This document shows, one piece after another, positions 24,895 to 34,003 of a stretch of DNA of 64,000 nucleotides. The stretch is from Paenibacillus tuaregi (lineage in GTDB: Bacteria > Bacillota > Bacilli > Paenibacillales > Paenibacillaceae). How positions within the stretch are numbered: the stretch's first letter is position 1; every line of letters begins with the position of its first letter. Location of the stretch: NCBI RefSeq assembly GCF_900086655.1, contig NZ_LT575476.1, positions 5,418,431 through 5,482,430 on the forward strand, given 5' to 3'. The position numbers were made by a program, and so were the translations under genes. The notes under the pieces are model-generated. The model saw only the letters and a program-made list of their open reading frames with translations. It had not been told where the DNA came from and made no database searches.

Positions 24895-26112
24895 TCAATC
24901 TATGGGATTATCCTTCCTTAATCTTGAAAACTCCGTCGCATAATACGCCATGGCGATGACTGGTAAAGCGATTCCGATGAGCAGTGCCGCCTTCCAGCCC
25001 CCCGCTGCGTAAGCCCATCCCCCTGCCGCTGAGCCGATAGCCCCCCCTAAAAAGAAGATGGCCATATACAAACCGTTAAGCCTACTGCGAAATTCCGCAC
25101 CTAAAGAGAAAATCACCCGCTGCCCGAGTACCATGTTGGCGGAAACCCCCATGTCAAGTAAAATCGCCGCAACTACAAGGATGGGGACTGCAAGTGCAGA
25201 ACTTGATGGAACCAACAAGGGAAGCAGCACGGACAAGATGACGATGGCCAATGCCCATCCCGTAGCCGGGCGAACCCATCCACGGTCTGCCATACGGCCC
25301 GCCGCTGGCGCTACAATTGCCCCCATTACCCCGACTAATGCGAACAGAGCGACCTCCTTCTGAGTGAAAAGGAACGGCGGACTTGTCAATACCAACGGAA
25401 CGGTAGTCCAAAACAAACTGAACGTTCCGAATACACAGGCATGATAAATGGCCCTCCGGCGCAATGCGGGTGTCGCCTTCAGCAGGTGCAGCATGGAGTG
25501 CAGCAGCGCCGGATACGCTGTAGCGGTCGAAGGCTTCCTTGAGGGTAGTGCCTTTGCCAATACAAGAGCCAGCACGACAATCAATGCTGCGGAGATAAAA
25601 TATATGGCACGCCAGCCCATATACTCCGCCACCAGGCTTGAAATGGGACGCGCGAGCATAATCCCCAGAAGCAGCCCGCTCATGACGTTGCCGACATTGC
25701 GGCCGCGCACAGCTTCAGGTGAAAGATGAGCCGCATACGGCACAAGGATTTGTGCGGCTACGGAACCTACTCCGATCACGAGTGAAGCGGTGAGGAACAG
25801 GATGGCGCTTTTGCTTACAGCGGCAACTGTCAAAACGGCCGCTGTAAGGAGCAATGATGAGAGGATCAACTTACGATTTTCCAGGATATCTCCGAGCGGT
25901 ACAATAAATAACAAGCCGATCCCGTAGCCAACTTGAGTCAACGTAACGATGAGTGCGGCAGCCCCGGAGGAGAGCCCGATAGCCGAACCGATCGAGCCTA
26001 TCAATGGTTGAGCATAATAAAGATTTGCCGCTATGATACCGCAAGCGGCTGCCAGGATAAAAATCAGCGATGCCGAAACCGATTTTTCCGTTGAAATGGA
26101 AGCTGAATGCAT
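24895..26112 (-). CDS. MFS transporter
   Basis: 405 residues with 12 hydrophobic segments and the MFS cytoplasmic loop motif between helices 2 and 3 (VPLGDILENRKLIL). It resembles the YdhP/sugar-efflux and drug-efflux class (DHA1). It lies 68 bases after the TetR gene on the same strand, with a TetR-type palindrome GGAAC-ATTC-GTTCC in between. It should export a compound sensed by that repressor; the substrate is unknown. Confidence 0.92.
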   Translation of the reverse strand: MHSASISTEKSVSASLIFILAAACGIIAANLYYAQPLIGSIGSAIGLSSGAAALIVTLTQVGYGIGLLFIVPLGDILENRKLILSSLLLTAAVLTVAAVSKSAILFLTASLVIGVGSVAAQILVPYAAHLSPEAVRGRNVGNVMSGLLLGIMLARPISSLVAEYMGWRAIYFISAALIVVLALVLAKALPSRKPSTATAYPALLHSMLHLLKATPALRRRAIYHACVFGTFSLFWTTVPLVLTSPPFLFTQKEVALFALVGVMGAIVAPAAGRMADRGWVRPATGWALAIVILSVLLPLLVPSSSALAVPILVVAAILLDMGVSANMVLGQRVIFSLGAEFRSRLNGLYMAIFFLGGAIGSAAGGWAYAAGGWKAALLIGIALPVIAMAYYATEFSRLRKDNPID

Positions 26113-26143
26113 AGAAAGTCCCCTTTGCTCACCAGAATTTATT

Positions 26144-26157
26144 GGAACATTCGTTCC
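26144..26157. promoter_or_regulatory. TetR-type operator before the MFS gene
   Basis: Palindrome GGAACATTCGTTCC. A related half-conserved site, CGGAACGATAAGTCC at 26797-26811, lies before the TetR gene, supporting common control of both. Confidence 0.62.
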
Positions 26158-26180
26158 GAAATATGCAAAAAAAATATGTT

Positions 26181-26756
26181 TTATAGCATTTCCATTACCA
26201 TGTCCATCATCTGCTGCATCTTGCGGCGGTCACCCTGCACCTTCGCAACGATATTTATACTATGATTCAGGTTTGAGAGCAGATAGGATAAAGTCTTGAT
26301 ATCCTTCTCAGGCATGATTTCTCCGGTCTCCTGACCTTTGCGCAGCAGCTCACAGAAGGATTTCTCCAACTCGTCAAACCGTTCCCTGATCAACGCATTC
26401 AGCTGCTCATCTGGCGAATCCATGCTGGCTGCTGCATTCGTAATGAGACAGCCCTTCGGGGACTCGTCGTCCAAGGCGGAATCGATGTGTAGCTCGAAAT
26501 ACTGCCGAATTCCCGATTTTGCAGATGTCGCATTAATGAGGATGTCCCGTTTGGCTTGCTTCCACTTCTTGTACCAGTTGATCGCCTCGATATAAAGCGT
26601 TTGTTTGTCCCCGAACGTTTCGTACAGACTTGATCTGCTCAGATCCATAGCCTCCAGCAAATCGGGAATGCTTGCCGCCTCGTAGCCCTTCTCCCAAAAA
26701 ACGAGCATCGCTTTATGAAGCACCGCTTCTTTATCAAACTCTTTGTGGCGTCCCAT
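26181..26756 (-). CDS. TetR-family repressor of the adjacent MFS gene
   Basis: 191 residues: the TetR DNA-binding domain (VLHKAMLVFWEKGYEAASIP, then DLSRSSLYETFGDKQTLYIE) and a TetR_C ligand domain of the YcdC/AcrR-like class. It reads into the MFS gene on the same strand and has matching operator sequences both before itself and before the MFS gene. Confidence 0.92.
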   Translation of the reverse strand: MGRHKEFDKEAVLHKAMLVFWEKGYEAASIPDLLEAMDLSRSSLYETFGDKQTLYIEAINWYKKWKQAKRDILINATSAKSGIRQYFELHIDSALDDESPKGCLITNAAASMDSPDEQLNALIRERFDELEKSFCELLRKGQETGEIMPEKDIKTLSYLLSNLNHSINIVAKVQGDRRKMQQMMDMVMEML

Positions 26757-26831
26757 GGTTCTCCCCCCGCTTTCGTAGGTACAGCATACCCTTTTTCGGA
26801 ACGATAAGTCCAGTATTTTCTGCAGATGCTA

Positions 26832-27182
26832 CTATTCTGGCATTTGCCAACCCGTTTCCTCATCCCAAACGGCATCCGTATCATCTAGGTGCACATGCCA
26901 ATCGCCGCTAGAAATACTTCTTCTAATATCCGTCAAACAGGCCAACCAATAATACAGCGCATTCAATGTATCTTCAAAATCATCTGAAAAGGGTAGCTTT
27001 GTCGAACCTGCAAAGATCACCGTTGGTTCATCCTGATCATAGTCATAAACATAAAATGTTTCTCCAATATCCTTCATTTCAAAACCGGCATTGTATTTAT
27101 CAATGATGGCCGTGATCTCCTGCTCCTCACTGTTGGTAAGGTTATGATCTCTCACACAAGTGTAATAAACAGAAACTCCCAT
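26832..27182 (-). CDS. Hypothetical acidic protein, 116 aa
   Basis: Soluble and strongly acidic (YDYDQDEPTVIFAGSTKL, HVHLDDTDAVWDEETGW). AGGGGAG precedes ATG 27182. No family is recognised; the size, acidity and lone position resemble orphan immunity-type proteins. It is the gene nearest the att copy at 27272 in its cassette. Confidence 0.62.
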   Translation of the reverse strand: MGVSVYYTCVRDHNLTNSEEQEITAIIDKYNAGFEMKDIGETFYVYDYDQDEPTVIFAGSTKLPFSDDFEDTLNALYYWLACLTDIRRSISSGDWHVHLDDTDAVWDEETGWQMPE

Positions 27183-27512
27183 GCTTTATTTCTCCCCTTT
27201 TGTGCTGGTTAGTGATGACGAGCAGTGCTGTATGCGGTACATTATAGCATAAAAAATGTATAATAATCCCACGCCATCTACTTATGACACGGTTCAGCTT
27301 AACATCGCTTTCAGAAAAAATACGACAGGATCTGCCGCGGCACATGATTACCAGCCTTCTTCTTTATTTTTAGCATCCTCTGTGGAAGGACAACACATGT
27401 AATTATTCAAGTTAGAATAACAATCTAAATATGTATAAAAAGCTTATGAATACTACACAATTGCCTGTACTTGAAGCCTAATAAGGGCAGATAAGGATGA
27501 GGAGGCTTAAGG
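27183..27512. other. Gene-free gap with att copy h
   Basis: No convincing ORF. It holds the att copy at 27272-27303 and AT-rich sequence before the DUF4386 gene. An in-frame minus-strand ORF here lacks a ribosome site and was not called. Confidence 0.55.
27272..27303 (-). repeat. rlmH-end repeat, copy h (SCC-like att site)
   Basis: CGCCATCTACTTATGACACGG, then TTCAGCTTAAC. It differs from the rlmH end by a few substitutions and shares the 'CAGCTTAAC' right arm with copy i. It lies between genes. Confidence 0.72.
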
Positions 27513-28196
27513 ATGAGGAGGAAGAATACAAATTCAGGCAGAAGGTCTGCAGTAATTACCGGGGTGTTATTATTAACCGGATTGGTTACAGGTATATTTA
27601 GTGTTGTTCCAGTTATAGATGGAGCAGACTACCTTGTCCAGGCTTCTACAAATGGAAATCAGGTACTGATAGGAGCGTTTTCCCAGTTGTTAATGGTTGC
27701 TGCATATGTGGGTATTCCTATTGCGTTGTATCCGATTTTAAGTAAGCATAATAAAGGTTTAGCTCTTGGATCTGCTGCTTTCGGCATCATTTCGGGTGTG
27801 TTCGTTATTATTGGTGTAATCATTCTTCTGTTGCTATTGACATTAAGCCACGAATTTGCAAAAGTTGGAACTATGAATGGCTCGTATTTTCAGACCTTGG
27901 GTGGATTGTTACGGGAAGGACGTGATTTGGTGAATCATGTGGCCACGACACTGACATCTGTTTTGGCGATGTTCTTGTTTAACTGCATCTTTTACCAAGC
28001 AAAATTCATCCCACGCTGGTTGTCCGTTTCGGGTCTTATTGGATCTATATTGTCCATATTGGCGAGCTTATTATTTATGATTCGCTTCATCGGTCTCGAT
28101 GCAACCTACATGACGTTGAACGTTCCAATAGCCTCTCAGCAATTGATTTTGGCTATATGGCTACTCCTTAAAGGATTCAACCGGGCGGATTATTGA
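27513..28196 (+). CDS. DUF4386 membrane protein
   Basis: 227 residues with about six hydrophobic segments and the DUF4386 layout: an N-terminal TGVLLLTGLVTGIFSV helix, and the central loop GGLLREGRDLVNHVATTLTS. Function unknown. Two GAGGAGG-like sequences precede its ATG; the second (ATGAGGAGGAAG) lies at the start codon. It is the first gene of its cassette and stands alone. Confidence 0.82.
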   Translation: MRRKNTNSGRRSAVITGVLLLTGLVTGIFSVVPVIDGADYLVQASTNGNQVLIGAFSQLLMVAAYVGIPIALYPILSKHNKGLALGSAAFGIISGVFVIIGVIILLLLLTLSHEFAKVGTMNGSYFQTLGGLLREGRDLVNHVATTLTSVLAMFLFNCIFYQAKFIPRWLSVSGLIGSILSILASLLFMIRFIGLDATYMTLNVPIASQQLILAIWLLLKGFNRADY

Positions 28197-28310
28197 TTTC
28201 TGCAATGCCATGCATGGGAGAGTAGAAATTTCTAAACAGCTTATTATTCATTGCAGGTAGAGTTTGGTCTAACGCCGAATATAAGATACAAAAAGGAAGG
28301 CGGGATTACA

Positions 28311-28733
28311 ATGGGATCGTGGGGAAAGGCATCACTGGAAAGCGACGAAGGGCTTGATGTTCTTGATGCGTTAGTCGAATATGCAAAGGACCGCAAATCC
28401 GTCAAGCTTAAGGATCTTCTAACTCATTACAGAGAGCTGGGATTTCTCTCGGAGGACCCCGAGGAGGAAGATTTCCTTTACGATAATACAGCCATTGCTC
28501 TCGCTGAAATTGTATGTGCCTATATCCAATACGGCAAGACGCAGTACGAGGAATTGAGCGGTCTGAAGGAGATCGTCTGGGAAACCGTAGATTTGCTGGA
28601 GCTGAGGCAATTGGTTCAGCAGGTACTGGATAATAAAGGCGGAGAACGCGAGCTTTATGAACTGCGGGATGGAGATCCGGACTGGATTGAACATTTGGAA
28701 CAAGTTGTTCGTATTTTGTCGGAACGGTTATAA
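28311..28733 (+). CDS. DUF4259-type protein
   Basis: 140 residues beginning MGSWGKASLESDEGLDVLDA, the N-terminal pattern of DUF4259 proteins, and with a helical acidic remainder. AAAAGGAAGG precedes ATG 28311; the earlier in-frame start has no ribosome site. Soluble, function unknown; such proteins are common as isolated small genes in Bacillota. A terminator follows at 28779. Confidence 0.75.
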   Translation: MGSWGKASLESDEGLDVLDALVEYAKDRKSVKLKDLLTHYRELGFLSEDPEEEDFLYDNTAIALAEIVCAYIQYGKTQYEELSGLKEIVWETVDLLELRQLVQQVLDNKGGERELYELRDGDPDWIEHLEQVVRILSERL

Positions 28734-28778
28734 ATCACTGGATGCCGCTGCTTAAAGCATCTGATTGCATCCTATAAG

Positions 28779-28801
28779 AAGCCGCTGAATGCGGCTTTTT
28801 T
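28779..28801 (+). terminator. Intrinsic terminator after the DUF4259 gene
   Basis: AAGCCGC / GCGGCTT stem with a 5-base loop and six T's. Confidence 0.9.
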
Positions 28802-28834
28802 GGTATAGTATGACTTTTAAGGAGGGGGATAAAG

Positions 28835-29377
28835 ATGAACCTTTTGGCCCAAACGACAAACCATGTTCCATGGCAGCGGCTGACTACCGCCTATGGAAGA
28901 GGGACGGATATTCCGCGGCTTATGGAGACGGGACAATATGAGGAAATCGCCAATCTGATCGAGCATCAAAGCACCTTGTGGCAGGCGACGCCATGGGCTC
29001 TGCTTATTCTCCTGCAGGAACTTGCCAAACAGAAGCCGGATAAGGTCTCTTCGAAGGAAGTTCAGTTGTACTTGGCTGTAGCTTCTGCATTAACCGTGGA
29101 TCATATGGATTCGCAAGATACGGTTGGAACGATGAACGAGCTCCTGGATGAAAAGTACTTATGGCCAGAGGACGAGGACGAAGATGAACTGCTGTGGGAG
29201 GAAGAGATGCCGCCGGGTTATGAGAAAGAGGCATTTTTCAGCTATTATTATTTCAGTTATTTGCTTCTTAAGGACGCAATTCCTATCTACACTGCAATAA
29301 TGAACGGTAACGATAAGCTTGCTCCGGCTATTCGGGAGCTGCTGCTTCTGATCGAACCGGAAGGTATCAGCAAGTAA
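28835..29377 (+). CDS. Hypothetical acidic protein, 180 aa
   Basis: Soluble, helical; contains a very acidic stretch (WPEDEDEDELLWEEEMPPG) and an aromatic patch (FFSYYYFSYLLL). AAGGAGGGG precedes ATG 28835. No family recognised. It sits between two other small isolated genes, in the style of orphan immunity or accessory proteins. Confidence 0.68.
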   Translation: MNLLAQTTNHVPWQRLTTAYGRGTDIPRLMETGQYEEIANLIEHQSTLWQATPWALLILLQELAKQKPDKVSSKEVQLYLAVASALTVDHMDSQDTVGTMNELLDEKYLWPEDEDEDELLWEEEMPPGYEKEAFFSYYYFSYLLLKDAIPIYTAIMNGNDKLAPAIRELLLLIEPEGISK

Positions 29378-29379
29378 GA

Positions 29380-29604
29380 GACAGGCATGTTGGGCTAAGA
29401 ATTACAATCATCGACAACCTTAGAAAATGTCGGGTTCAGCTGCCGAAGCTCTCTGTGCAAGGAAAAGTTTCTCTTACTCTTCTCATTATCGCTTTTGATT
29501 ATTGCCAACGTCTTCGTCAGAAGCTTGAACGTAAGAATAAGTTGAGTCCTGAGATTATGAGACGGCAATGGGGCCGTAAGCCTCAAACCCAAAAGTGGTT
29601 ATGA
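29380..29604 (+). pseudogene. Open frame without a start, probable gene relic
   Basis: About 75 codons in one frame (e.g. DNLRKCRVQLPKLSVQGKV and CQRLRQKLERKNKLSPEIMR) with basic, transposase-like composition but no start, ribosome site or recognised domain. It ends with TGA just before a strong bidirectional terminator. It may be the tail of a lost gene or mobile element; identity uncertain. Confidence 0.3.
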
Positions 29605-29614
29605 ACCCGAGAGC

Positions 29615-29668
29615 AAAACAGCGCCGATCGCAATACCGGAAGTAGTGGCATGACGATGGCGCTGTTTT
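29615..29668. terminator. Bidirectional intrinsic terminator
   Basis: Perfect arms AAAACAGCGCC / GGCGCTGTTTT with T/A tails on both sides, 15 bases from the stop of the minus-strand phosphodiester glycosidase gene. Confidence 0.88.
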
Positions 29669-29682
29669 GTTATGCTTATAAA

Positions 29683-30837
29683 TTATGATTTGCTTTGATA
29701 AATGAGTAGTGCATTGCTCAAATTACGACCAGGAGATGTTAGATAAGAACCTTGATAGATCAACCCGCTCGATGCCCCGCCATCTAATCCCATCGCTTGA
29801 TACGCACCTGCCTGCAGCATCACTTTTGCCAGTTCCGTCACTTTCGCACCCGGTACGGTGACTAATATGAGTTTATGGTCTTTGGTTACCCCCACTGCAC
29901 TGCGAGCACCGCTGTTGATAAGAATCTTTGGATCCCTGAATCCTTCTGTTGCTGGATCAACCGTAACTTTTCCGTTTGTCACCAGCCGCGGACCCGCCTG
30001 CAGGGCCCCATATACTTGTTCTTCCTTTATACGTGTCTGAAAGTCGTTCCCTGACACTATTTCCACTTGATTATCTTTCGTGAACACCAATACGGATCGA
30101 TTATCATCGGAATTCTTATTTACAACAGCTCCATTTTGTACGATATACCCGAAAGGATACTGTATCCCTGTATTGGAATACGCATCGAAATACGTTCCAT
30201 TCATTGCTGCCACAGCATGATTAACCGCTGCCATATGCTTTAAAGAATCTACTGACCCAATCTTGTTGTTAGCTACAGCAACGCCTAAATGAATATCCTT
30301 GCTCAACAGATCGATTTGAAGGATCATGGCTTTAATCTGTTTTTGACCAACACTGAACGTTTGCTGTTTCTTCGTGATTGGCTGTGACGACACCACGCGT
30401 TCTAGCGGTATAACAGGCAATTTCGAAATTTGTTCACCGATTTGAAAGAGCAGCGTGGAGCCAGATGTATCCCATTCCAAAGGCAGGTTCATCGTATCTT
30501 TCATGATGCGAATCGGTATATAAGTAACTCCTTCGCGCACGAATGGTGCTGCATCTGCCTGAATCGTGTTATTATTCCAAATTGCGCTCTTCTTTCCTAC
30601 TGTGAGAACAATCTTATTCTGCCCCTGGCTTACAGTAATCTGTTGAGCTTGCTTATTCCAAGTTACACTATACTTCAATTGCTCACTCAAATAGCGAATA
30701 GGTACATACGTCCGGTTGGACTTTGTATCCATATAGCCATAATTTCGTGCTCCCCCTGCTTCTGCAACTTGCAGCCACAGTCCTCCAGCCAGTAACAGCG
30801 TCACTCCCAACAACACTAGCCAATAGTTCTTTCTCAT
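29683..30837 (-). CDS. Stalk-domain plus phosphodiester glycosidase (NAGPA) protein
   Basis: 384-residue exported protein. A signal peptide (MRKNYWLVLLGVTLLLAGGL) is followed by two copper amine oxidase N-terminal 'stalk' repeats (about 35-130: TYVPIRYLSEQLKYSVTW; VTYIPIRIMKDTMNLPLEW), then a NAGPA-type phosphodiester glycosidase domain (about 165-384; AAMNGTYFD near 205, AGPRLV and the C-terminal GLDGGASSGL). Such enzymes act on cell-envelope glycans; this domain pairing is common in Paenibacillus. Confidence 0.9.
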   Translation of the reverse strand: MRKNYWLVLLGVTLLLAGGLWLQVAEAGGARNYGYMDTKSNRTYVPIRYLSEQLKYSVTWNKQAQQITVSQGQNKIVLTVGKKSAIWNNNTIQADAAPFVREGVTYIPIRIMKDTMNLPLEWDTSGSTLLFQIGEQISKLPVIPLERVVSSQPITKKQQTFSVGQKQIKAMILQIDLLSKDIHLGVAVANNKIGSVDSLKHMAAVNHAVAAMNGTYFDAYSNTGIQYPFGYIVQNGAVVNKNSDDNRSVLVFTKDNQVEIVSGNDFQTRIKEEQVYGALQAGPRLVTNGKVTVDPATEGFRDPKILINSGARSAVGVTKDHKLILVTVPGAKVTELAKVMLQAGAYQAMGLDGGASSGLIYQGSYLTSPGRNLSNALLIYQSKS

Positions 30838-31004
30838 CTCTGTTTCTTCAGCTCCTCATGCTTTCGATATACCCCACAATCAATAAAATGGGTAATATTA
30901 CTTATATCGACATTTGGAGAATATCTATTTATGCTCACCATAACGAAGAGTTTCCATCGGCTTAAACAACAGGCGAATAACGTTTGGGATAAAGCACACT
31001 TACC

Positions 31005-31177
31005 GCTAAATTCGTTTACAAGCTGTAGATCCTCAAAAAGAACCTATTAACGGGAGTAACATCGGTGCTCGTTATGGTTCTCTTTTGTGGCAACGAAACC
31101 TTAACAGAGATTATAATGATCGTATACGAAGTGCCTTGAGTCCATTTGGTGAATTACGATACGTATTCTTTATAAGT
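31005..31177 (+). pseudogene. Possible coding relic before the XRE gene
   Basis: An open stretch without a start reads PINGSNIGARYGSLLWQRNL and ends in GELRYVFFISN-stop just before the XRE ribosome site. Protein-like composition, no recognised family, no promoter. It could be the tail of a lost gene. The remainder of 30838-31184 shows nothing else. Confidence 0.25.
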
Positions 31178-31184
31178 AATTGAG

Positions 31185-32048
31185 GTGAGCTGCTTGAAAA
31201 CAAATCGTTCCTCATCCGCATTGGGTGAGTTCTTAAAATCGCGCAGAGAACGCTTGCAGCCTTCAGAGGCAGGGATCCAGCCGCTGCCCGGACGAAGACG
31301 CACTCCGGTACTTCGAAGAGAAGAAGTCTCTTATCTTGCCAATATAAGCGTGACTTACTATACCTGGCTGGAGCAAGGCAAGGAGGTTAATCCTTCGCCG
31401 GAAGTGCTGCTAAGTATCGGCAAAGCGCTTCAGCTTGACGATGATGAGCAGAAGCATCTGTTCGATCTGGCCAATGTAGATGTGGCGAGCGTCGTCACAG
31501 TGCCAAATAACGAAGGGCCGAATACGAGAGTTTTGCAGCAAATCGTCGATCAGCTGCATTATCCTTCTTTTATCACGGACGAAGGTACGGACGTTATCGT
31601 CTGGAATCGGGCGGCAGAACTGATCGTAGCCGATTTCGGCAGTCTGCCGGACAACGAACGGAATATGATGGACATTATGTTTTTAAAGCCTGATTACCGC
31701 AACAGACTGGTGAATTGGGAAGGCGCTGCCCGTTACTCTGTAGCCGTTCTGCGGGCAGGCTTCGATCTTTACAAGAACAACCCGTTATATATGGAACGGT
31801 TTGAACGCTTGACACGGGAAAGCGTGGAGTTCGTACATTTCTGGGAGCTATATGAAATCAAACAAAAACGCGTAGCCACCGCTTTATTCCGTGTTCCTGA
31901 CGCACAGGAGATGGAGTTCGAGCTCCATTCGGCGGCTGTAATCGATAATGACCCGGGACTGCACTGGTGTTTCTTTGTTCCGGTGCCCGGTTCAGGTACG
32001 GAGGAGAGATTATTACGTTTACTTGAGCAAGACAGGCAACTGCCTTAG
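31185..32048 (+). CDS. XRE regulator with MmyB-like ligand-binding domain
   Basis: 287 residues. The N-terminal HTH is of the SCO4944/MmyB type (TPVLRREEVSYLANISVTYY then WLEQGKEVNPSPEVL), followed by the conserved sensing domain (FITDEGTDVIVWNRAAELIV). TGAGGTG lies just upstream; the start may be GTG 31185 or TTG 31194. It is followed by the SDR at 32145 in the same direction; regulators of this type commonly sit beside the oxidoreductase they control. Confidence 0.9.
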   Translation: MSCLKTNRSSSALGEFLKSRRERLQPSEAGIQPLPGRRRTPVLRREEVSYLANISVTYYTWLEQGKEVNPSPEVLLSIGKALQLDDDEQKHLFDLANVDVASVVTVPNNEGPNTRVLQQIVDQLHYPSFITDEGTDVIVWNRAAELIVADFGSLPDNERNMMDIMFLKPDYRNRLVNWEGAARYSVAVLRAGFDLYKNNPLYMERFERLTRESVEFVHFWELYEIKQKRVATALFRVPDAQEMEFELHSAAVIDNDPGLHWCFFVPVPGSGTEERLLRLLEQDRQLP

Positions 32049-32144
32049 ACTGTTACTCCCATTAATAGAATAGGCGTGCTGTGGCTAGCGCCCTCTAGTT
32101 GTTTGTATAATTCAGTGCATGACAACGAATGGAGGGTGTTTAGC

Positions 32145-33017
32145 ATGCAAACTTGGTTCATTACAGGAGCATCAGGAGGCTTGGCTTCACGTATAACTCG
32201 CCAGTTGCTTGATAGAGGGGACCGTGTAGCCGCAACGGTACGCAAGCCGGGGGTGCTGGACGATCTGCAGGCACAGTATGGCTCTGGGCTTTGGCAGGCT
32301 AATTTAGATCTGACCAACTCTCAGCAAATTGCTGAAGTGGTGGAACGTGCATTTTTAGAACTGGGCACGATCGATGTGTTTGTCAATAATGCAGCCTATG
32401 GCTTGTATGGGGCAGTAGAAGAAGCAAGCGACACGCAAATTGAGCATCAGTTTATGACCAATGTGCTTGGCTCCCTACGTGCAGCGCGTGCAGTCCTGCC
32501 CTTTTTCCGTAAGCAGGGTGGCGGTCACATAGTACAGATTTCGAGTATGGCGGGTCATTATTCTATTCCGGGTATGGGACTGTATTGCTCTTCGAAATGG
32601 GCGGTCGAAGGAGCCTTTGAAGCGCTAGCTAAGGAAGTGGCTCCGTTCAATATTAAGATCACTATGGTGGAGCCCGGCGGAATCCGAACGAATTTCCTTA
32701 CAAGCAACGCCGTATTCGGTGAACGGATGGACGAATACCGGGATACGGAGGCGGGCCAATTCGTTAGCCTGATGAAGGGAGAACTGCCTGGTATAGATAT
32801 GAGCATGTTCAATCAAATGGTTGTCGGCGACCCGGATAAAATGGCGCAGCAGATTATCCGTCGTGTCGACCAGGGCGAGGGTCCGATACGTATGGCGTTG
32901 GGCAGTGACGCCTATGAGCAAATCCGGGCAGCCCTGCTGGACAGACTGGCCGCTCTGGAGGCACAGAAAGAGCTGGCTTTCTCCACTGATTCAGATGATG
33001 TGGTAAAACAATTTTAA
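32145..33017 (+). CDS. Short-chain dehydrogenase/reductase
   Basis: 290-residue classical SDR: TGASGGLA cofactor loop, NNAAYG, S in IVQISSMAGHYS, and YCSSK as YxxxK. GGAGGGTG precedes ATG 32145 and a TATAAT lies near 32105, so it has its own promoter after the XRE gene. The family oxidises or reduces small alcohols and ketones; substrate unknown. The XRE/SDR pair forms the right half of the 27.3-33.1 kb cassette. Confidence 0.93.
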   Translation: MQTWFITGASGGLASRITRQLLDRGDRVAATVRKPGVLDDLQAQYGSGLWQANLDLTNSQQIAEVVERAFLELGTIDVFVNNAAYGLYGAVEEASDTQIEHQFMTNVLGSLRAARAVLPFFRKQGGGHIVQISSMAGHYSIPGMGLYCSSKWAVEGAFEALAKEVAPFNIKITMVEPGGIRTNFLTSNAVFGERMDEYRDTEAGQFVSLMKGELPGIDMSMFNQMVVGDPDKMAQQIIRRVDQGEGPIRMALGSDAYEQIRAALLDRLAALEAQKELAFSTDSDDVVKQF

Positions 33018-33121
33018 AGGATACCATAGAATTCGACATCCACGGCAACTGATATGCTCCTCTGAAGTAGCCGGTTTATTTATTAATCCTGTCTACTTAA
33101 AGGGGAGCATATTTAAAACTT

Positions 33122-33147
33122 GCCCTTATTTATGATACGGTTCACCG
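33122..33147 (-). repeat. rlmH-end repeat, copy g (SCC-like att site)
   Basis: GCCCTTATTTATGATACGG then TTCACCG. It keeps the TATGATACGGTTCACC core of the rlmH end and the 'CCG' right arm. It lies between the SDR gene and pyrH. Confidence 0.75.
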
Positions 33148-33173
33148 CGCTATCTGTAACGGCAAGTATGACG

Positions 33174-33202
33174 AAAAAGAGGGAGCGCTGTTATGCTCCC
33201 TC
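33174..33202 (-). terminator. Intrinsic terminator after the pyrH paralogue
   Basis: On the minus strand GAGGGAGC pairs with GCTCCCTC and is followed by TTTTT, 13 bases after the pyrH stop. Confidence 0.85.
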
Positions 33203-33214
33203 ATAATCTTCAAC

Positions 33215-33952
33215 TCATTCCAATTCCAAAATTGACTCACCACTAATTATTGTTCCATTAACTTTCCCCTCACAAATTTCTTTCATTGAGCCCGGCTTGT
33301 CAAAATTAAATACATGCATTGGCAGATTGTAGTCTCTAGCTAAGATGAAAGCTGATTGATCCATTACCTTCAAGTTATATTTTAAAACATCGTTGTAGTG
33401 AAGTGACCTGAACTTCCTTGCCTCTTTGTCGAACTTAGGGTCTGCATTAAGAACACCGTCTACGCCTTGTTTTGCTACTAACAATGCTTCACAATTAACT
33501 TCGATTGCCCTTTGAACGGAAGGGTAATCCGTTGTAACGTAGGGTTGCCCGTTTCCTCCTGCAAAAATTACTATGTAGCCCTTTTCCAGATGGTGAACTG
33601 CTCTTAGTCTGATGTATGGTTCTGCAACTGATGTAATAGGTATTGCTGTCATCACACGAACTTCTTTGTCTGTTTTGGCTTTAAGAACTCCTCGAAGCAT
33701 CAAGCTATTAATAACAGTAGCAAGCGTCCCGATGTTGTCAGCTTCTGCTCTTTCTATTCCCCAGCTTTCCGCCATATTACCGCGAAAAATATTCCCTCCA
33801 CCTATAACTAATGATACCTCAACACCTAGATTCACAACTGACATAATTTCATTAGCAATATGGTCTAACCTTTCGGGCTCAAAACCAAATTCCGTGTTTC
33901 CGGCCACTGCTCCACCACTTAGTTTAATAAGAACTCTTTTGTACCTTGTCAA
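33215..33952 (-). CDS. UMP kinase paralogue (divergent PyrH)
   Basis: 245-residue UMP kinase of the amino-acid-kinase family, which converts UMP to UDP with ATP. It has YKRVLIKLSGG, VIGGGNIFRGN, VAEPYIRLRAVHHLEKG and QGVDGVLNADPKFD in family order. Two conserved spots differ from housekeeping PyrH: KLSGE is KLSGG, and the usual GTGNP(Y/F)FTTD loop reads GGNGQPYVTTD. The housekeeping copy is normally beside tsf and frr, so this one is an extra copy in the island. GGAGG sits 6 bases before TTG 33952. A leader ORF and terminator hairpin precede it, suggesting attenuation. A drug-resistant or conditional version of an essential enzyme is one possibility (inference). Confidence 0.88.
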   Translation of the reverse strand: MTRYKRVLIKLSGGAVAGNTEFGFEPERLDHIANEIMSVVNLGVEVSLVIGGGNIFRGNMAESWGIERAEADNIGTLATVINSLMLRGVLKAKTDKEVRVMTAIPITSVAEPYIRLRAVHHLEKGYIVIFAGGNGQPYVTTDYPSVQRAIEVNCEALLVAKQGVDGVLNADPKFDKEARKFRSLHYNDVLKYNLKVMDQSAFILARDYNLPMHVFNFDKPGSMKEICEGKVNGTIISGESILELE

Positions 33953-33970
33953 ATTAGCACCTCCGCGCAA

Positions 33971-34003
33971 ATAAAAAACACTAAAGCAACGAATGCTTTA
34001 GTG
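33971..34003 (-). terminator. Leader terminator (attenuator) of the pyrH paralogue
   Basis: Minus-strand stem CACTAAAGCA / TGCTTTAGTG, 5-base loop, followed by TTTTTTAT. It lies between the promoter (34105-34133) and the coding start, so unchecked transcripts should end here. Confidence 0.85.

Noticed and set aside
29395..29592. 65-codon minus-strand ORF
   Set aside because: No ribosome site; the plus-strand relic in the same place has more protein-like composition, and even that is uncertain.
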